64,000 nt of DNA from positions 39,732,029 through 39,796,028 of the forward strand of contig NW_022145607.1 in NCBI RefSeq assembly GCF_000002235.5. Direction: 5' to 3'. Positions 8,176 to 21,218 of this stretch are shown piece after piece; position 1 is the first letter of the stretch; every line of letters starts with the position of its first letter. Origin of the DNA: Strongylocentrotus purpuratus (lineage: Eukaryota > Echinodermata > Echinoidea > Camarodonta > Strongylocentrotidae). Below the pieces are notes generated by a model. The model saw nothing but the letters and a program-made list of their open reading frames with translations. It was not told the DNA's origin and ran no database searches. The position numbers were made by a program, and so were the translations under genes.

Positions 8176-11100
8176 ATTGCACAAAAAGAACCATTTGAGG
8201 CGTATTTGTTAGTTTTTAATCACATTTGCAAATATCTTTCTTTAAAAGAACACTGTGGACTCCTGAGTGGTATCATTAAGTTGCACTCGATCTCCTCTAT
8301 AAGTTAGCGTCATCGGTTTGTGGTTTTCATCTGTATTTATTGCGCAATGTATAAAAGGATGTATAGAGCTCTAAAACCTTGCAAATACTATCCAATTGCA
8401 CAAAAAGAACCGTTTGAGACGTATATGTTAGTTTTTTATCACATTTGCAAAATATCTTCTTTAAAAGAACAATGTGGACTCCTGAGTGGTATCATTAAGT
8501 TGCACTCGATCTCCTCTATAAGTTAGCGTCATCGGTTTCTCGTTTTCATCTGTATTTATTGCGCAATGTATAAAAGGATGTATAGAGCTCTAAAACCTTG
8601 CAAAAACTGTCCAATTGCACAAAAAGAACCATTTGAGGGGTATTTGTTAGTTTTTCATCACATTTGCAAAATATCTTTCTTTCAAAGATTAATGTGGACT
8701 CCTGAGTGGTATCATTAAGTTGCACTCGATCTCCTCTATCAGTTAGCGTCATCGGTTTCTGGTTTCCATCTGTATTTATTGCGCAATGTATAAAAGGATG
8801 TATAGAGCTCTAAAACCTTGCAAAAACTGTCCAATTAAACAAAAAGAACCGTTTGAGGCGTATATGTTAGTTTTTCATCACATTTGCAAATATCTTTCTT
8901 TAAAAGAACACTGTGGACTCCAGAGTGGTATCATTAAGTTGCACTCGATCTCTTCTATCAGTTAGCGTCATCGGTTTCTGGTTTTCATCTGTATTTATTG
9001 CGCAATGTATAAAAGGATATATAGAGCTCTAAAACCTTGCAAAAACTGTCCAATTGCACAAAAAGAACCATTTGAGGGGTATTTGTTAGTTTTTCATCAC
9101 ATTTGCAAAATATCTTTCTTTAAAAGAACGCTGTGGACTCCTGAGTGGTATCATTTGGTTGCACTCGATCTCCTTTATAAGTTAGCGTCATCGGTTTGTG
9201 GTTTCCATCTGTATTTATTGCGCAATGTATAAAAGGATGTATAGAGCTCTAAAACCTTGCAAAAACTGTCCAATTGCACAAAAAGAACCAATTGAGGGAT
9301 ATTTGTTAGTTTTTCATCACATTTGCAAAATATATTTCTTTAAAAGAACGCTGTTGACTCCAGAGTGGTATCATTAAGTTGCACTCGATCTCCTCTATCA
9401 GTTAGCGTCATCGGTTTCTCGTTTCCATCTGTATTTATTGCGCAATGTATAAAAGGATGTATAGAGCTCTAAAACCTTGCAAAAACTGTCCAATTGCACA
9501 AAAAGAACCATTTGAGGGGTATTTGTTAGTTTTTCATCACATTTGCAAAATATCTTTCTTTAAAAGAACAATGTGGACTCCTGAGTGGTATCATTAAGTT
9601 GCACTCGATCTCCTCTATCAGTTAGCGTCATCGGTTTGTGGTTTCCATCTGTATTTATTGCGCAATGTATAAAAGGATGTATAGAGCTCTAAAACCTTGC
9701 AAAAACTGTCAATTGCACAAAAAGAACCGTTTGAGGCGTATATGTTAGTTTTTATCACATTTGCAAAATATCTTTCTTTCAAAGAACACTGTGGACTCCT
9801 GAGTGGTATCATTTGGTTGCACTCGATCTCCTCTATAAGTTAGCGTCATCGGTTTCTGGTTTTCATCTGTATTAATTGCGCAATGTATAAAAGGATTATA
9901 GAGCTCTAAAACCTTGCAAAAACTGTCCAATTGCACAAAAAGAACCAATTGAGGGATATTTGTTAGTTTTTCATCACATTTGCAAAATATCTTTCTTTAA
10001 AAGAACAATGTGGACTCCTGAGTGGTATCATTAAGTTGCACTCGATCTCCTCTATCAGTTAGCGTCATCGGTTTGTGGTTTTCATCTGTATTTATTGCGC
10101 AATGTATAAAAGGATGTATAGAGCTGTAAAACCTTGCAAAAACTGTCCAATTGCACAAAAAGAACCATTTGAGGGGTATTTGTTAGTTTTTCATCACATT
10201 TGCAAAATATCTTTCTTTAAAAGAACGCTGTGGACTCCTGAGTGGTATCATTAAGTTGCACTCGATCTCCTCTATCAGTTAGCGTCATCGGTTTGTGGTT
10301 TCCATCTGTATTTATTGCGCAATGTATAAAAGGATGTATAGAGCTCTAAAACCTTGCAAAAACTGTCAATTGCACAAAAAGAACCGTTTGAGGCGTATAT
10401 GTTAGTTTTTATCACATTTGCAAAATATCTTTCTTTCAAAGAACACTGTGGACTCCTGAGTGGTATCATTTGGTTGCACTCGATCTCCTCTATAAGTTAG
10501 CGTCATCGGTTTCTGGTTTTCATCTGTATTTATTGCGCAATGTATAAAAGGATTTATAGAGCTCTAAAACCTTGCAAAAACTGTCCAATTGCACAAAAAG
10601 AACCGTTTGAGGCGTATATGTTAGTTTTTCATCACATTTGCAAAATATATTTCTTTCAAAGAACACTGTGGACTCCTGAGTGGTATCATTAAGTTGCACT
10701 CGATCTCCTCTATAAGTTAGCGTCATCGGTTTGTGGTTTCCATCTGTATTTATTGCGCAATGTATAAAAGGATGTATAGAGCTCTAAAACCTTGCAAAAA
10801 CTGTCCAATTGCACAAAAAGAACCATTTGAGGGGTATTTGTTAGTTTTTCATCACATTTGCAAAATATCTTTCTTTCAAAGATTAATGTGGACTCCTGAG
10901 TGGTATCATTAAGTTGCACTCGATCTCCTCTATCAGTTAGCGTCATCGGTTTCTGGTTTCCATCTGTATTTATTGCGCAATGTATAAAAGGATGTATAGA
11001 GCTCTAAAACCTTGCAAAAACTGTCCAATTGCACAAAAAGAACCGTTTGAGGCGTATATGTTAGTTTTTCATCACATTTGCAAATATCTTTCTTTAAAAG

Positions 11101-12487
11101 AACACTGTGGACTCCTGAGTGGTATCATTAAGTTGCACTCGATCTCTTCTATCAGTTAGCGTCATCGGTTTCTGGTTTTCATCTGTATTTATTGCGCAAT
11201 GTATAAAAGGATGTATAGAGCTCTAAAACCTTGCAAAAACTGTCCAATTGCACAAAAAGAACCATTTGAGGGGTATTTGTTAGTTTTTCATCACATTTGC
11301 AAAATATCTTTCTTTAAAAGAACGCTGTGGACTCCTGAGTGGTATCATTTGGTTGCACTCGATCTCCTTATAAGTTAGCGTCATCGGTTTGTGGTTTCCA
11401 TCTGTATTTATTGCGCAATGTATAAAAGGATGTATAGAGCTCTAAAACCTTGCAAAAACTGTCCAATTGCACAAAAAGAACCAATTGAGGGTATTTGTTA
11501 GTTTTTCATCACATTTGCAAAATATATTTCTTTAAAAGAACGCTGTGGACTCCTGAGTGGTATCATTAAGTTGCACTCGATCTCCTCTATCAGTTAGCGT
11601 CATCGGTTTCTGGTTTCCATCTGTATTTATTGCGCAATGTATAAAAGGATATTTAGAGCTCTAAAACCTTGCAAAAACTGTCCAATTGCACAAAAAGAAC
11701 CATTTGAGGGGTATTTGTTAGTTTTTCATCACATTTGCAAAATATCTTTCTTTAAAAGAACAATGTGGACTCCTGAGTGGTATCATTAAGTTGCACTCGA
11801 TCTCCTCTATCAGTTAGCGTCATCGGTTTGTGGTTTTCATCTGTATTTATTGCGCAATGTATAAAAGGATGTATAGAGCTCTAAAACCTTGCAAAAACTG
11901 TCCAATTGCACAAAAAGAACCATTTGAGGGGTATTTGTTAGTTTTTCATCACATTTGCAAAATATCTTTCTTTAAAAGAACAATGTGGACTCCTGAGTGG
12001 TATCATTAAGTTGCACTCGATCTCCTCTATCAGTTAGCGTCATCGGTTTGTGGTTTCCATCTGTATTTATTGCGCAATGTATAAAAGGATGTATAGAGCT
12101 CTAAAACCTTGCAAAAACTGTCAATTGCACAAAAAGAACCGTTTGAGGCGTATATGTTAGTTTTTATCACATTTGCAAAATATCTTTCTTTAAAAGAACA
12201 CTGTGGACTCCTGAGTGGTATCATTTGGTTGCACTCGATCTCCTCTATAAGTTAGCGTCATCGGTTTCTGGTTTTCATCTGTATTTATTGCGCAATGTAT
12301 AAAAGGATGTATAGAGCTCTAAAACCTTGCAAAAACTGTCCAATTGCACAAAAAGAACCGTTTGAGGCGTATATGTTAGTTTTTCATCACATTTGCAAAA
12401 TATCTTTCTTTAAAAGAACGCTGTGGACTCCTGAGTGGTATCATTAAGTTGCACTCAATCTCCTCTATAAGTTAGCGTCATCGGTTT

Positions 12488-15400
12488 GTGGTTTCCATCT
12501 GTATTTATTGCGCAATGTATAAAAGGATGTATAGAGCTTGCAAAAACTGTCCAATTGCACAAAAAGAACCATTTGAGGCGTATTTGTTAGTTTTTAATCA
12601 CATTTGCAAATATCTTTCTTTAAAAGAACAATGTGGACTCCTGAGTGGTATCATTATGTTGCACTCGATCTCCTCTACCTATTAGCGTCATCGGTTTCTG
12701 GTTTTCATCTGTATTTATTGCGCAATGTATAAAAGGATGTATAGAGCTCTAAAACCTTGCAAAAACTGTCCAATTAAACAAAGAACCGTTTGAGGCGTAT
12801 ATGTTAGTTTTTCATCACATTTGCAAATATCTTTCTTTAAAAGAACACTGTGGACTCCTGAGTGGTATCATTAAGTTGCACTCGATCTCCTCTATAAGTT
12901 AGCGTCATCGGTTTGTGGTTTTCATCTGTATTTATTGCGCAATGTATAAAAGGATGTATAGAGCTCTAAAACCTTGCAAAAACTGTCCAATTAAAAAAGA
13001 ACCGTTTGAGGCGTATATGTTAGTTTTTCATCACATTTGCAAATATCTTTCTTTAAAAGAACACTGTGGACTCCTGAGTGGTATCATTAAGTTGCACTCG
13101 ATCTCCTCTATAAGTTAGCGTCATCGGTTTCTCGTTTTCATCTGTATTTATTGCGCAATGTATAAAAGGATGTATAGAGCTCTAAAACCTTGCAAAAACT
13201 GTCCAATTGCACAAAAAGAACCATTTGAGGGGTATTTGTTAGTTTTTCATCACATTTGCAAAATATCTTTCTTTCAAAGATTAATGTGGACTCCTGAGTG
13301 GTATCATTAAGTTGCACTCGATCTCCTCTATCAGTTAGCGTCATCGGTTTCTGGTTTCCATCTGTATTTATTGCGCAATGTATAAAAGGATGTATAGAGC
13401 TCTAAAACCTTGCAAAAACTGTCCAATTAAACAAAAAGAACCGTTTGAGGCGTATATGTTAGTTTTTCATCACATTTGCAAATATCTTTCTTTAAAAGAA
13501 CACTGTGGACTCCTGAGTGGTATCATTAAGTTGCACTCGATCTCTTCTATCAGTTAGCGTCATCGGTTTCTGGTTTTCATCTGTATTTATTGCGCAATGT
13601 ATAAAAGGATATATAGAGCTCTAAAACCTTGCAAAAACTGTCCAATTGCACAAAAAGAACCATTTGAGGGGTATTTGTTAGTTTTTCATCACATTTGCAA
13701 AATATCTTTCTTTAAAAGAACGCTGTGGACTCCTGAGTGGTATCATTTGGTTGCACTCGATCTCCTTTATAAGTTAGCGTCATCGGTTTGTGGTTTCCAT
13801 CTGTATTTATTGCGCAATGTATAAAAGGATGTATAGAGCTCTAAAACCTTGCAAAAACTGTCCAATTGCACAAAAAGAACCATTTGAGGGGTATTTGTTA
13901 GTTTTTCATCACATTTGCAAAATATATTTCTTTAAAAGAACGCTGTGGACTCCTGAGTGGTATCATTAAGTTGCACTCGATCTCTTCTATCAGTTAGCGT
14001 CATCGGTTTCTGGTTTTCATCTGTATTTATTGCGCAATGTATAAAAGGATGTTTAGAGCTCTAAAACCTTGCAAAAACTGTCCAATTGCACAAAAAGAAC
14101 CATTTGAGGGGTATTTGTTAGTTTTTCATCACATTTGCAAAATATCTTTCTTTAAAAGAACGCTGTGGACTCCTGAGTGGTATCATTAAGTTGCACTCGA
14201 TCTCCTCTATCAGTTAGCGTCATCGGTTTCTGGTTTTCATCTGTATTTATTGCGCAATGTATAAAAGGATGTATAGAGCTCTAAAACCTTGCAAAAACTG
14301 TCCAATTGCACAAAAAGAACCATTTGAGGGGTATTTGTTAGTTTTTCATCACATTTGCAAAATATCTTTCTTTAAAAGAACAATGTGGACTCCTGAGTGG
14401 TATCATTAAGTTGCACTCGATCTCCTCTATCAGTTAGCGTCATCGGTTTGTGGTTTTCATCTGTATTTATTGCGCAATGTATAAAAGGATGTATAGAGCT
14501 CTAAAACCTTGCAAAAACTGTCCAATTGCACAAAAAGAACCATTTGAGGGGTATTTGTTAGTTTTTCATCACATTTGCAAAATATCTTTCTTTAAAAGAA
14601 CAATGTGGACTCCTGAGTGGTATCATTAAGTTGCACTCGATCTCCTCTATCAGTTAGCGTCATCGGTTTGTGGTTTTCATCTGTATTTATTGCGCAATGT
14701 ATAAAAGGATGTATAGAGCTCTAAAACCTTGCAAAAACTGTCCAATTGCACAAAAAGAACCATTTGAGGGGTATTTGTTAGTTTTTCATCACATTTGCAA
14801 AATATCTTTCTTTAAAAGAACGCTGTGGACTCCTGAGTGGTATCATTAAGTTGCACTCGATCTCCTCTATAAGTTAGCGTCATCGGTTTGTGGTTTCCAT
14901 CTGTATTTATTGCGCAATGTATAAAAGGATGTATAGAGCTTGCAAAAACTGTCCAATTGCACAAAAAGAACCATTTGAGGCGTATTTGTTAGTTTTTAAT
15001 CACATTTGCAAATATCTTTCTTTAAAAGAACACTGTGGACTCCTGAGTGGTATCATTATGTTGCACTCGATCTCCTCTACCTATTAGCGTCATCGGTTTC
15101 TGGTTTTCATCTGTATTTATTGCGCAATGTATAAAAGGATGTATAGAGCTCTAAAACCTTGCAAAAACTGTCCAATTGCACAAAAAGAACCGTTTGAGGC
15201 GTATATGTTAGTTTTTCATCACATTTGCAAAATATCTTTCTTTAAAAGAACAATGTGGACTCCTGAGTGGTATCATTAAGTTGCACTCGATCTCCTCTAT
15301 AAGTTAGCGTCATCGGTTTCTGTTTTCATCTGTATTTATTGCGCAATGTATAAAAGGATGTATAGAGCTCTAAAACCTTGCAAAAACTGTCCAATTGCAC

Positions 15401-15540
15401 AAAAAGAACCATTTGAGGCGTATTTGTTAGTTTTTCATCACATTTGCAAAATATCTTTCTTTAAAAGAACAATGTGGACTCCTGAGTGGTATCATTAAGT
15501 TGCACTCGATCTCCTCTATAAGTTAGCGTCATCGGTTTCT
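12488..15540 (+). repeat. 15-unit higher-order block, copy 1
   Basis: The order of diagnostic variants in this stretch is repeated about 3270 bp (15 units) downstream. A short-variant unit at 12488 matches one at 15759. The GTGGTTTTC unit at 12915 matches one near 16185. The ATATAGAG unit at 13597 matches one at 16865. The short unit with the CTACCTATTAG end at 14890 matches one at 18158. Constant offset over about 14 units shows a block duplication within the array. Ends are approximate. Confidence 0.7.
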
Positions 15541-15758
15541 CGTTTTCATCTGTATTTATTGCGCAATGTATAAAAGGATGTATAGAGCTCTAAAACCTTG
15601 CAAAAACTGTCCAATTGCACAAAAAGAACCGTTTGAGGCGTATATGTTAGTTTTTCATCACATTTGCAAAATATCTTTCTTTAAAAGAACGCTGTGGACT
15701 CCTGAGTGGTATCATTAAGTTGCACTCGATCTCCTCTATAAGTTAGCGTCATCGGTTT

Positions 15759-18700
15759 GTGGTTTCCATCTGTATTTATTGCGCAATGTATAAAAGGATG
15801 TATAGAGCTTGCAAAAACTGTCCAATTGCACAAAAAGAACCATTTGAGGCGTATTTGTTAGTTTTTCATCACATTTGCAAATATCTTTCTTTAAAAGAAC
15901 AATGTGGACTCCTGAGTGGTATCATTATGTTGCACTCGATCTCCTCTATATTAGCGTCATCGGTTTCTGGTTTTCATCTGTATTTATTGCGCAATGTATA
16001 AAAGGATGTATAGAGCTCTAAAACCTTGCAAAAACTGTCCAATTAAACAAAGAACCGTTTGAGGCGTATATGTTAGTTTTTCATCACATTTGCAAATATC
16101 TTTCTTTAAAAGAACACTGTGGACTCCTGAGTGGTATCATTAAGTTGCACTCGATCTCCTCTATAAGTTAGCGTCATCGGTTTGTGGTTTTCATCTGTAT
16201 TTATTGCGCAATGTATAAAAGGATGTATAGAGCTCTAAAACCTTGCAAAAACTGTCCAATTACAAAGAACCGTTTGAGGCGTATTTGTTAGTTTTTCATC
16301 ACATTTGCAAATATCTTTCTTTAAAAGAACACTGTGGACTCCTGAGTGGTATCATTAAGTTGCACTCGATCTCCTCTATAAGTTAGCGTCATCGGTTTCT
16401 CGTTTTCATCTGTATTTATTGCGCAATGTATAAAAGGATGTATAGAGCTCTAAAACCTTGCAAAAACTGTCCAATTGCACAAAAAGAACCATTTGAGGGG
16501 TATTTGTTAGTTTTTCATCACATTTGCAAAATATCTTTCTTTAAAAGATTAATGTGGACTCCTGAGTGGTATCATTAAGTTGCACTCGATCTCCTCTATC
16601 AGTTAGCGTCATCGGTTTCTGGTTTTCATCTGTATTTATTGCGCAATGTATAAAAGGATGTATAGAGCTCTAAAACCTTGCAAAAACTGTCCAATTGCAC
16701 AAAAAGAACCGTTTGAGGCGTATATGTTAGTTTTTCATCACATTTGCAAATATCTTTCTTTAAAAGAACACTGTGGACTCCTGAGTGGTATCATTAAGTT
16801 GCACTCGATCTCTTCTATCAGTTAGCGTCATCGGTTTCTGGTTTTCATCTGTATTTATTGCGCAATGTATAAAAGGATATATAGAGCTCTAAAACCTTGC
16901 AAAAACTGTCCAATTGCACAAAAAGAACCATTTGAGGGGTATTTGTTAGTTTTTCATCACATTTGCAAAATATCTTTCTTTAAAAGAACGCTGTGGACTC
17001 CTGAGTGGTATCATTTGGTTGCACTCGATCTCCTTTATAAGTTAGCGTCATCGGTTTGTGGTTTCCATCTGTATTTATTGCGCAATGTATAAAAGGATGT
17101 ATAGAGCTCTAAAACCTTGCAAAAACTGTCCAATTGCACAAAAAGAACCATTTGAGGGGTATTTGTTAGTTTTTCATCACATTTGCAAAATATATTTCTT
17201 TAAAAGAACGCTGTGGACTCCTGAGTGGTATCATTAAGTTGCACTCGATCTCTTCTATCAGTTAGCGTCATCGGTTTCTGGTTTTCATCTGTATTTATTG
17301 CGCAATGTATAAAAGGATGTTTAGAGCTCTAAAACCTTGCAAAAACTGTCCAATTGCACAAAAAGAACCATTTGAGGGGTATTTGTTAGTTTTTCATCAC
17401 ATTTGCAAAATATCTTTCTTTAAAAGAACGCTGTGGACTCCAGAGTGGTATCATTAAGTTGCACTCGATCTCTTCTATCAGTTAGCGTCATCGGTTTTTG
17501 GTTTTCATCTGTATTTATTGCGCAATGTATAAAAGGATGTTTAGAGCTCTAAAACCTTGCAAAAACTGTCCAATTGCACAAAAAGAACCATTTGAGGGGT
17601 ATTTGTTAGTTTTTCATCACATTTGCAAAATATCTTTCTTTAAAAGAACAATGTGGACTCCTGAGTGGTATCATTAAGTTGCACTCGATCTCCTCTATCA
17701 GTTAGCGTCATCGGTTTGTGGTTTTCATCTGTATTTATTGCGCAATGTATAAAAGGATGTATAGAGCTCTAAAACCTTGCAAAAACTGTCCAATTGCACA
17801 AAAAGAACCATTTGAGGGGTATTTGTTAGTTTTTCATCACATTTGCAAAATATCTTTCTTTAAAAGAACAATGTGGACTCCTGAGTGGTATCATTAAGTT
17901 GCACTCGATCTCCTCTATCAGTTAGCGTCATCGGTTTGTGGTTTTCATCTGTATTTATTGCGCAATGTATAAAAGGATGTATAGAGCTCTAAAACCTTGC
18001 AAAAACTGTCCAATTGCACAAAAAGAACCATTTGAGGGGTATTTGTTAGTTTTTCATCACATTTGCAAAATATCTTTCTTTAAAAGAACGCTGTGGACTC
18101 CTGAGTGGTATCATTAAGTTGCACTCGATCTCCTCTATAAGTTAGCGTCATCGGTTTGTGGTTTCCATCTGTATTTATTGCGCAATGTATAAAAGGATGT
18201 ATAGAGCTTGCAAAAACTGTCCAATTGCACAAAAAGAACCATTTGAGGCGTATTTGTTAGTTTTTAATCACATTTGCAAATATCTTTCTTTAAAAGAACA
18301 CTGTGGACTCCTGAGTGGTATCATTATGTTGCACTCGATCTCCTCTACCTATTAGCGTCATCGGTTTCTGGTTTTCATCTGTATTTATTGCGCAATGTAT
18401 AAAAGGATGTATAGAGCTCTAAAACCTTGCAAAAACTGTCCAATTGCACAAAAAGAACCGTTTGAGGCGTATATGTTAGTTTTTCATCACATTTGCAAAA
18501 TATCTTTCTTTAAAAGAACAATGTGGACTCCTGAGTGGTATCATTAAGTTGCACTCGATCTCCTCTATAAGTTAGCGTCATCGGTTTCTTGTTTTCATCT
18601 GTATTTATTGCGCAATGTATAAAAGGATGTATAGAGCTCTAAAACCTTGCAAAAATCTGTCCAATTGCACAAAAAGAACCATTTGAGGCGTATTTGTTAG

Positions 18701-18810
18701 TTTTTAATCACATTTGCAAAATATCTTTCTTTAAAAGAACAATGTGGACTCCTGAGTGGTATCATTAAGTTGCACTCGATCTCCTCTATAAGTTAGCGTC
18801 ATCGGTTTCT
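15759..18810 (+). repeat. 15-unit higher-order block, copy 2
   Basis: This is the downstream partner of 12488-15540 at a constant offset of 3268-3271 bp. Individual units differ slightly from their partners. For example, the 12488 unit ends CTACCTATTAG where the 15759 unit ends CTATATTAG, so the copies have had time to diverge or were partly overwritten. The block directly abuts copy 1, as expected for a tandem duplication by unequal exchange. Confidence 0.7.
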
Positions 18811-19460
18811 CGTTTTCATCTGTATTTATTGCGCAATGTATAAAAGGATGTATAGAGCTCTAAAACCTTGCAAAAACTGTCCAATTGCACAAAAAGAACC
18901 AATTGAGGGGTATTTGTTAGTTTTTCATCACATTTGCAAAATATCTTTCTTTAAAGGATCGCTGTGGACTCCTGAGTGGTATCATTAAGTTGCACTCGAT
19001 CTCCTCTATCAGTTAGCGTCATCGGTTTGTGGTTTCCATCTGTATTTATTGCGCAATGTATAAAAGGATGTATAGAGCTCTAAAACCTTGCAAAAACTGT
19101 CCAATTGCACAAAAAGAACCGTTTGAGACGTATATGTTAGTTTTTCATCACATTTGCAAATATCTTTCTTTAAAAGAACACTGTGGACTCCTGAGTGGTA
19201 TCATTTGGTTGCACTCGATCTCCTCTATAAGTTAGCGTCATCGGTTTCTCGTTTTCATCTGTATTTATTGCGCAATGTATAAAAGGATGTATAGAGCTCT
19301 AAAACCTTGCAAAAACTGTCCAATTGCACAAAAAGAACCATTTGAGGGGTATTTGTTAGTTTTTCATCACATTTGCAAAATATCTTTCTTTAAAAGAATA
19401 ATGTGGACTCCTGAGTGGTATCATTAGGTTGCACTCGATCTCCTCTATCAGTTAGCGTCA
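18368..19460 (+). repeat. 5-unit segment repeated 8 units downstream, copy 1
   Basis: Five consecutive units here match those at 20126-21218 at an offset of about 1758 bp, which is 8 units. The second unit has CTTGTTTTC, an AATCTGTCC change and TTTTTAATCAC. The third has AAAGGATCGCTGTGG. The fourth has GTTTGAGACG with TTTGGTTGC. The fifth has AGAATAATGTGG. The same 8-unit spacing separates other look-alike units (21471 and 23229, 52340 and 54096, 54781 and 56539). Eight units may therefore be a basic higher-order period in this array. Confidence 0.65.
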
Positions 19461-20125
19461 TCGGTTTGTGGTTTCCATCTGTATTTATTGCGCAATGTAT
19501 AAAAGGATTTATAGAGCTCTAAAACCTTGCAAAAACTGTCCAATTGCACAAAAAGAACCATTTGAGGGGTATTTGTTAGTTTTTCATCACATTTGCAAAA
19601 TATCTTTCTTTAAAAGAATAATGTGGACTCCTGAGTGGTATCATTATTTTGCACTCGATCTCCTTATAAGTTAGCGTCATCGGTTTGTGGTTTCCATCTG
19701 TATTTATTGCGCAATGTATAAAAGGATGTATAGAGCTCTAAAACCTTGCAAAAACTGTCCAATTGCACAAAAAGAACCATTTGAGGGGTATTTGTTAGTT
19801 TTTCATCACATTTGCAAAATATCTTTCTTTAAAAGAACGCTGTGGACTCCTGAGTGGTATCATTAAGTTGCACTCGATCGCTTCTATCAGTTAGCGTCAT
19901 CGGTTTCTGGTTTTCATCTGTATTTATTGCGCAATGTATAAAAGGATATTTAGAGCTCTAAAACCTTGCAAAAACTGTCCAATTGCACAAAAAGAACCAT
20001 TTGAGGGGTATTTGTTAGTTTTTCATCACATTTGCAAAATATCTTTCTTTAAAAGAACAATGTGGACTCCTGAGTGGTATCATTAAGTTGCACTCGATCT
20101 CTTCTATAAGTTAGCGTCATCGGTT

Positions 20126-21218
20126 TCTGGTTTTCATCTGTATTTATTGCGCAATGTATAAAAGGATGTATAGAGCTCTAAAACCTTGCAAAAACTGTCC
20201 AATTGCACAAAAAGAACCGTTTGAGGCGTATATGTTAGTTTTTCATCACATTTGCAAAATATCTTTCTTTAAAAGAACACTGTGGACTCCTGAGTGGTAT
20301 CATTAAGTTGCACTCGATCTCCTCTATAAGTTAGCGTCATCGGTTTCTTGTTTTCATCTGTATTTATTGCGCAATGTATAAAAGGATGTGTAGAGCTCTA
20401 AAACCTTGCAAAATCTGTCCAATTGCACAAAAAGAACCATTTGAGGCGTATTTGTTAGTTTTTAATCACATTTGCAAAATATCTTTCTTTAAAAGAACAA
20501 TGTGGACTCCTGAGTGGTATCATTAAGTTGCACTCGATCTCCTCTATAAGTTAGCGTCATCGGTTTCTCGTTTTCATCTGTATTTATTGCGCAATGTATA
20601 AAAGGATGTATAGAGCTCTAAAACCTTGCAAAAACTGTCCAATTGCACAAAAAGAACCAATTGAGGGGTATTTGTTAGTTTTTCATCACATTTGCAAAAT
20701 ATCTTTCTTTAAAGGATCGCTGTGGACTCCTGAGTGGTATCATTAAGTTGCACTCGATCTCCTCTATCAGTTAGCGTCATCGGTTTGTGGTTTCCATCTG
20801 TATTTATTGCGCAATGTATAAAAGGATGTATAGAGCTCTAAAACCTTGCAAAAACTATCCAATTGCACAAAAAGAACCGTTTGAGACGTATATGTTAGTT
20901 TTTCATCACATTTGCAAATATCTTTCTTTAAAAGAACACTGTGGACTCCTGAGTGGTATCATTTGGTTGCACTCGATCTCCTCTATAAGTTAGCGTCATC
21001 GGTTTCTTGTTTTCATCTGTATTTATTGCGCAATGTATAAAAGGATGTATAGAGCTCTAAAACCTTGCAAAAACTGTCCAATTGCACAAAAAGAACCATT
21101 TGAGGGGTATTTGTTAGTTTTTCATCACATTTGCAAAATATCTTTCTTTAAAAGAATAATGTGGACTCCTGAGTGGTATCATTAAGTTGCACTCGATCTC
21201 CTTATAAGTTAGCGTCAT
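20126..21218 (+). repeat. 5-unit segment, copy 2
   Basis: Partner of 18368-19460. It carries the same rare marks in the same order, including AAAGGATCGCTGTGG near 20712 and AGAATAATGTGG near 21151. It also has private changes, such as CTATCC in place of CTGTCC near 20858 and GTGTAGAG near 20388. Confidence 0.65.
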
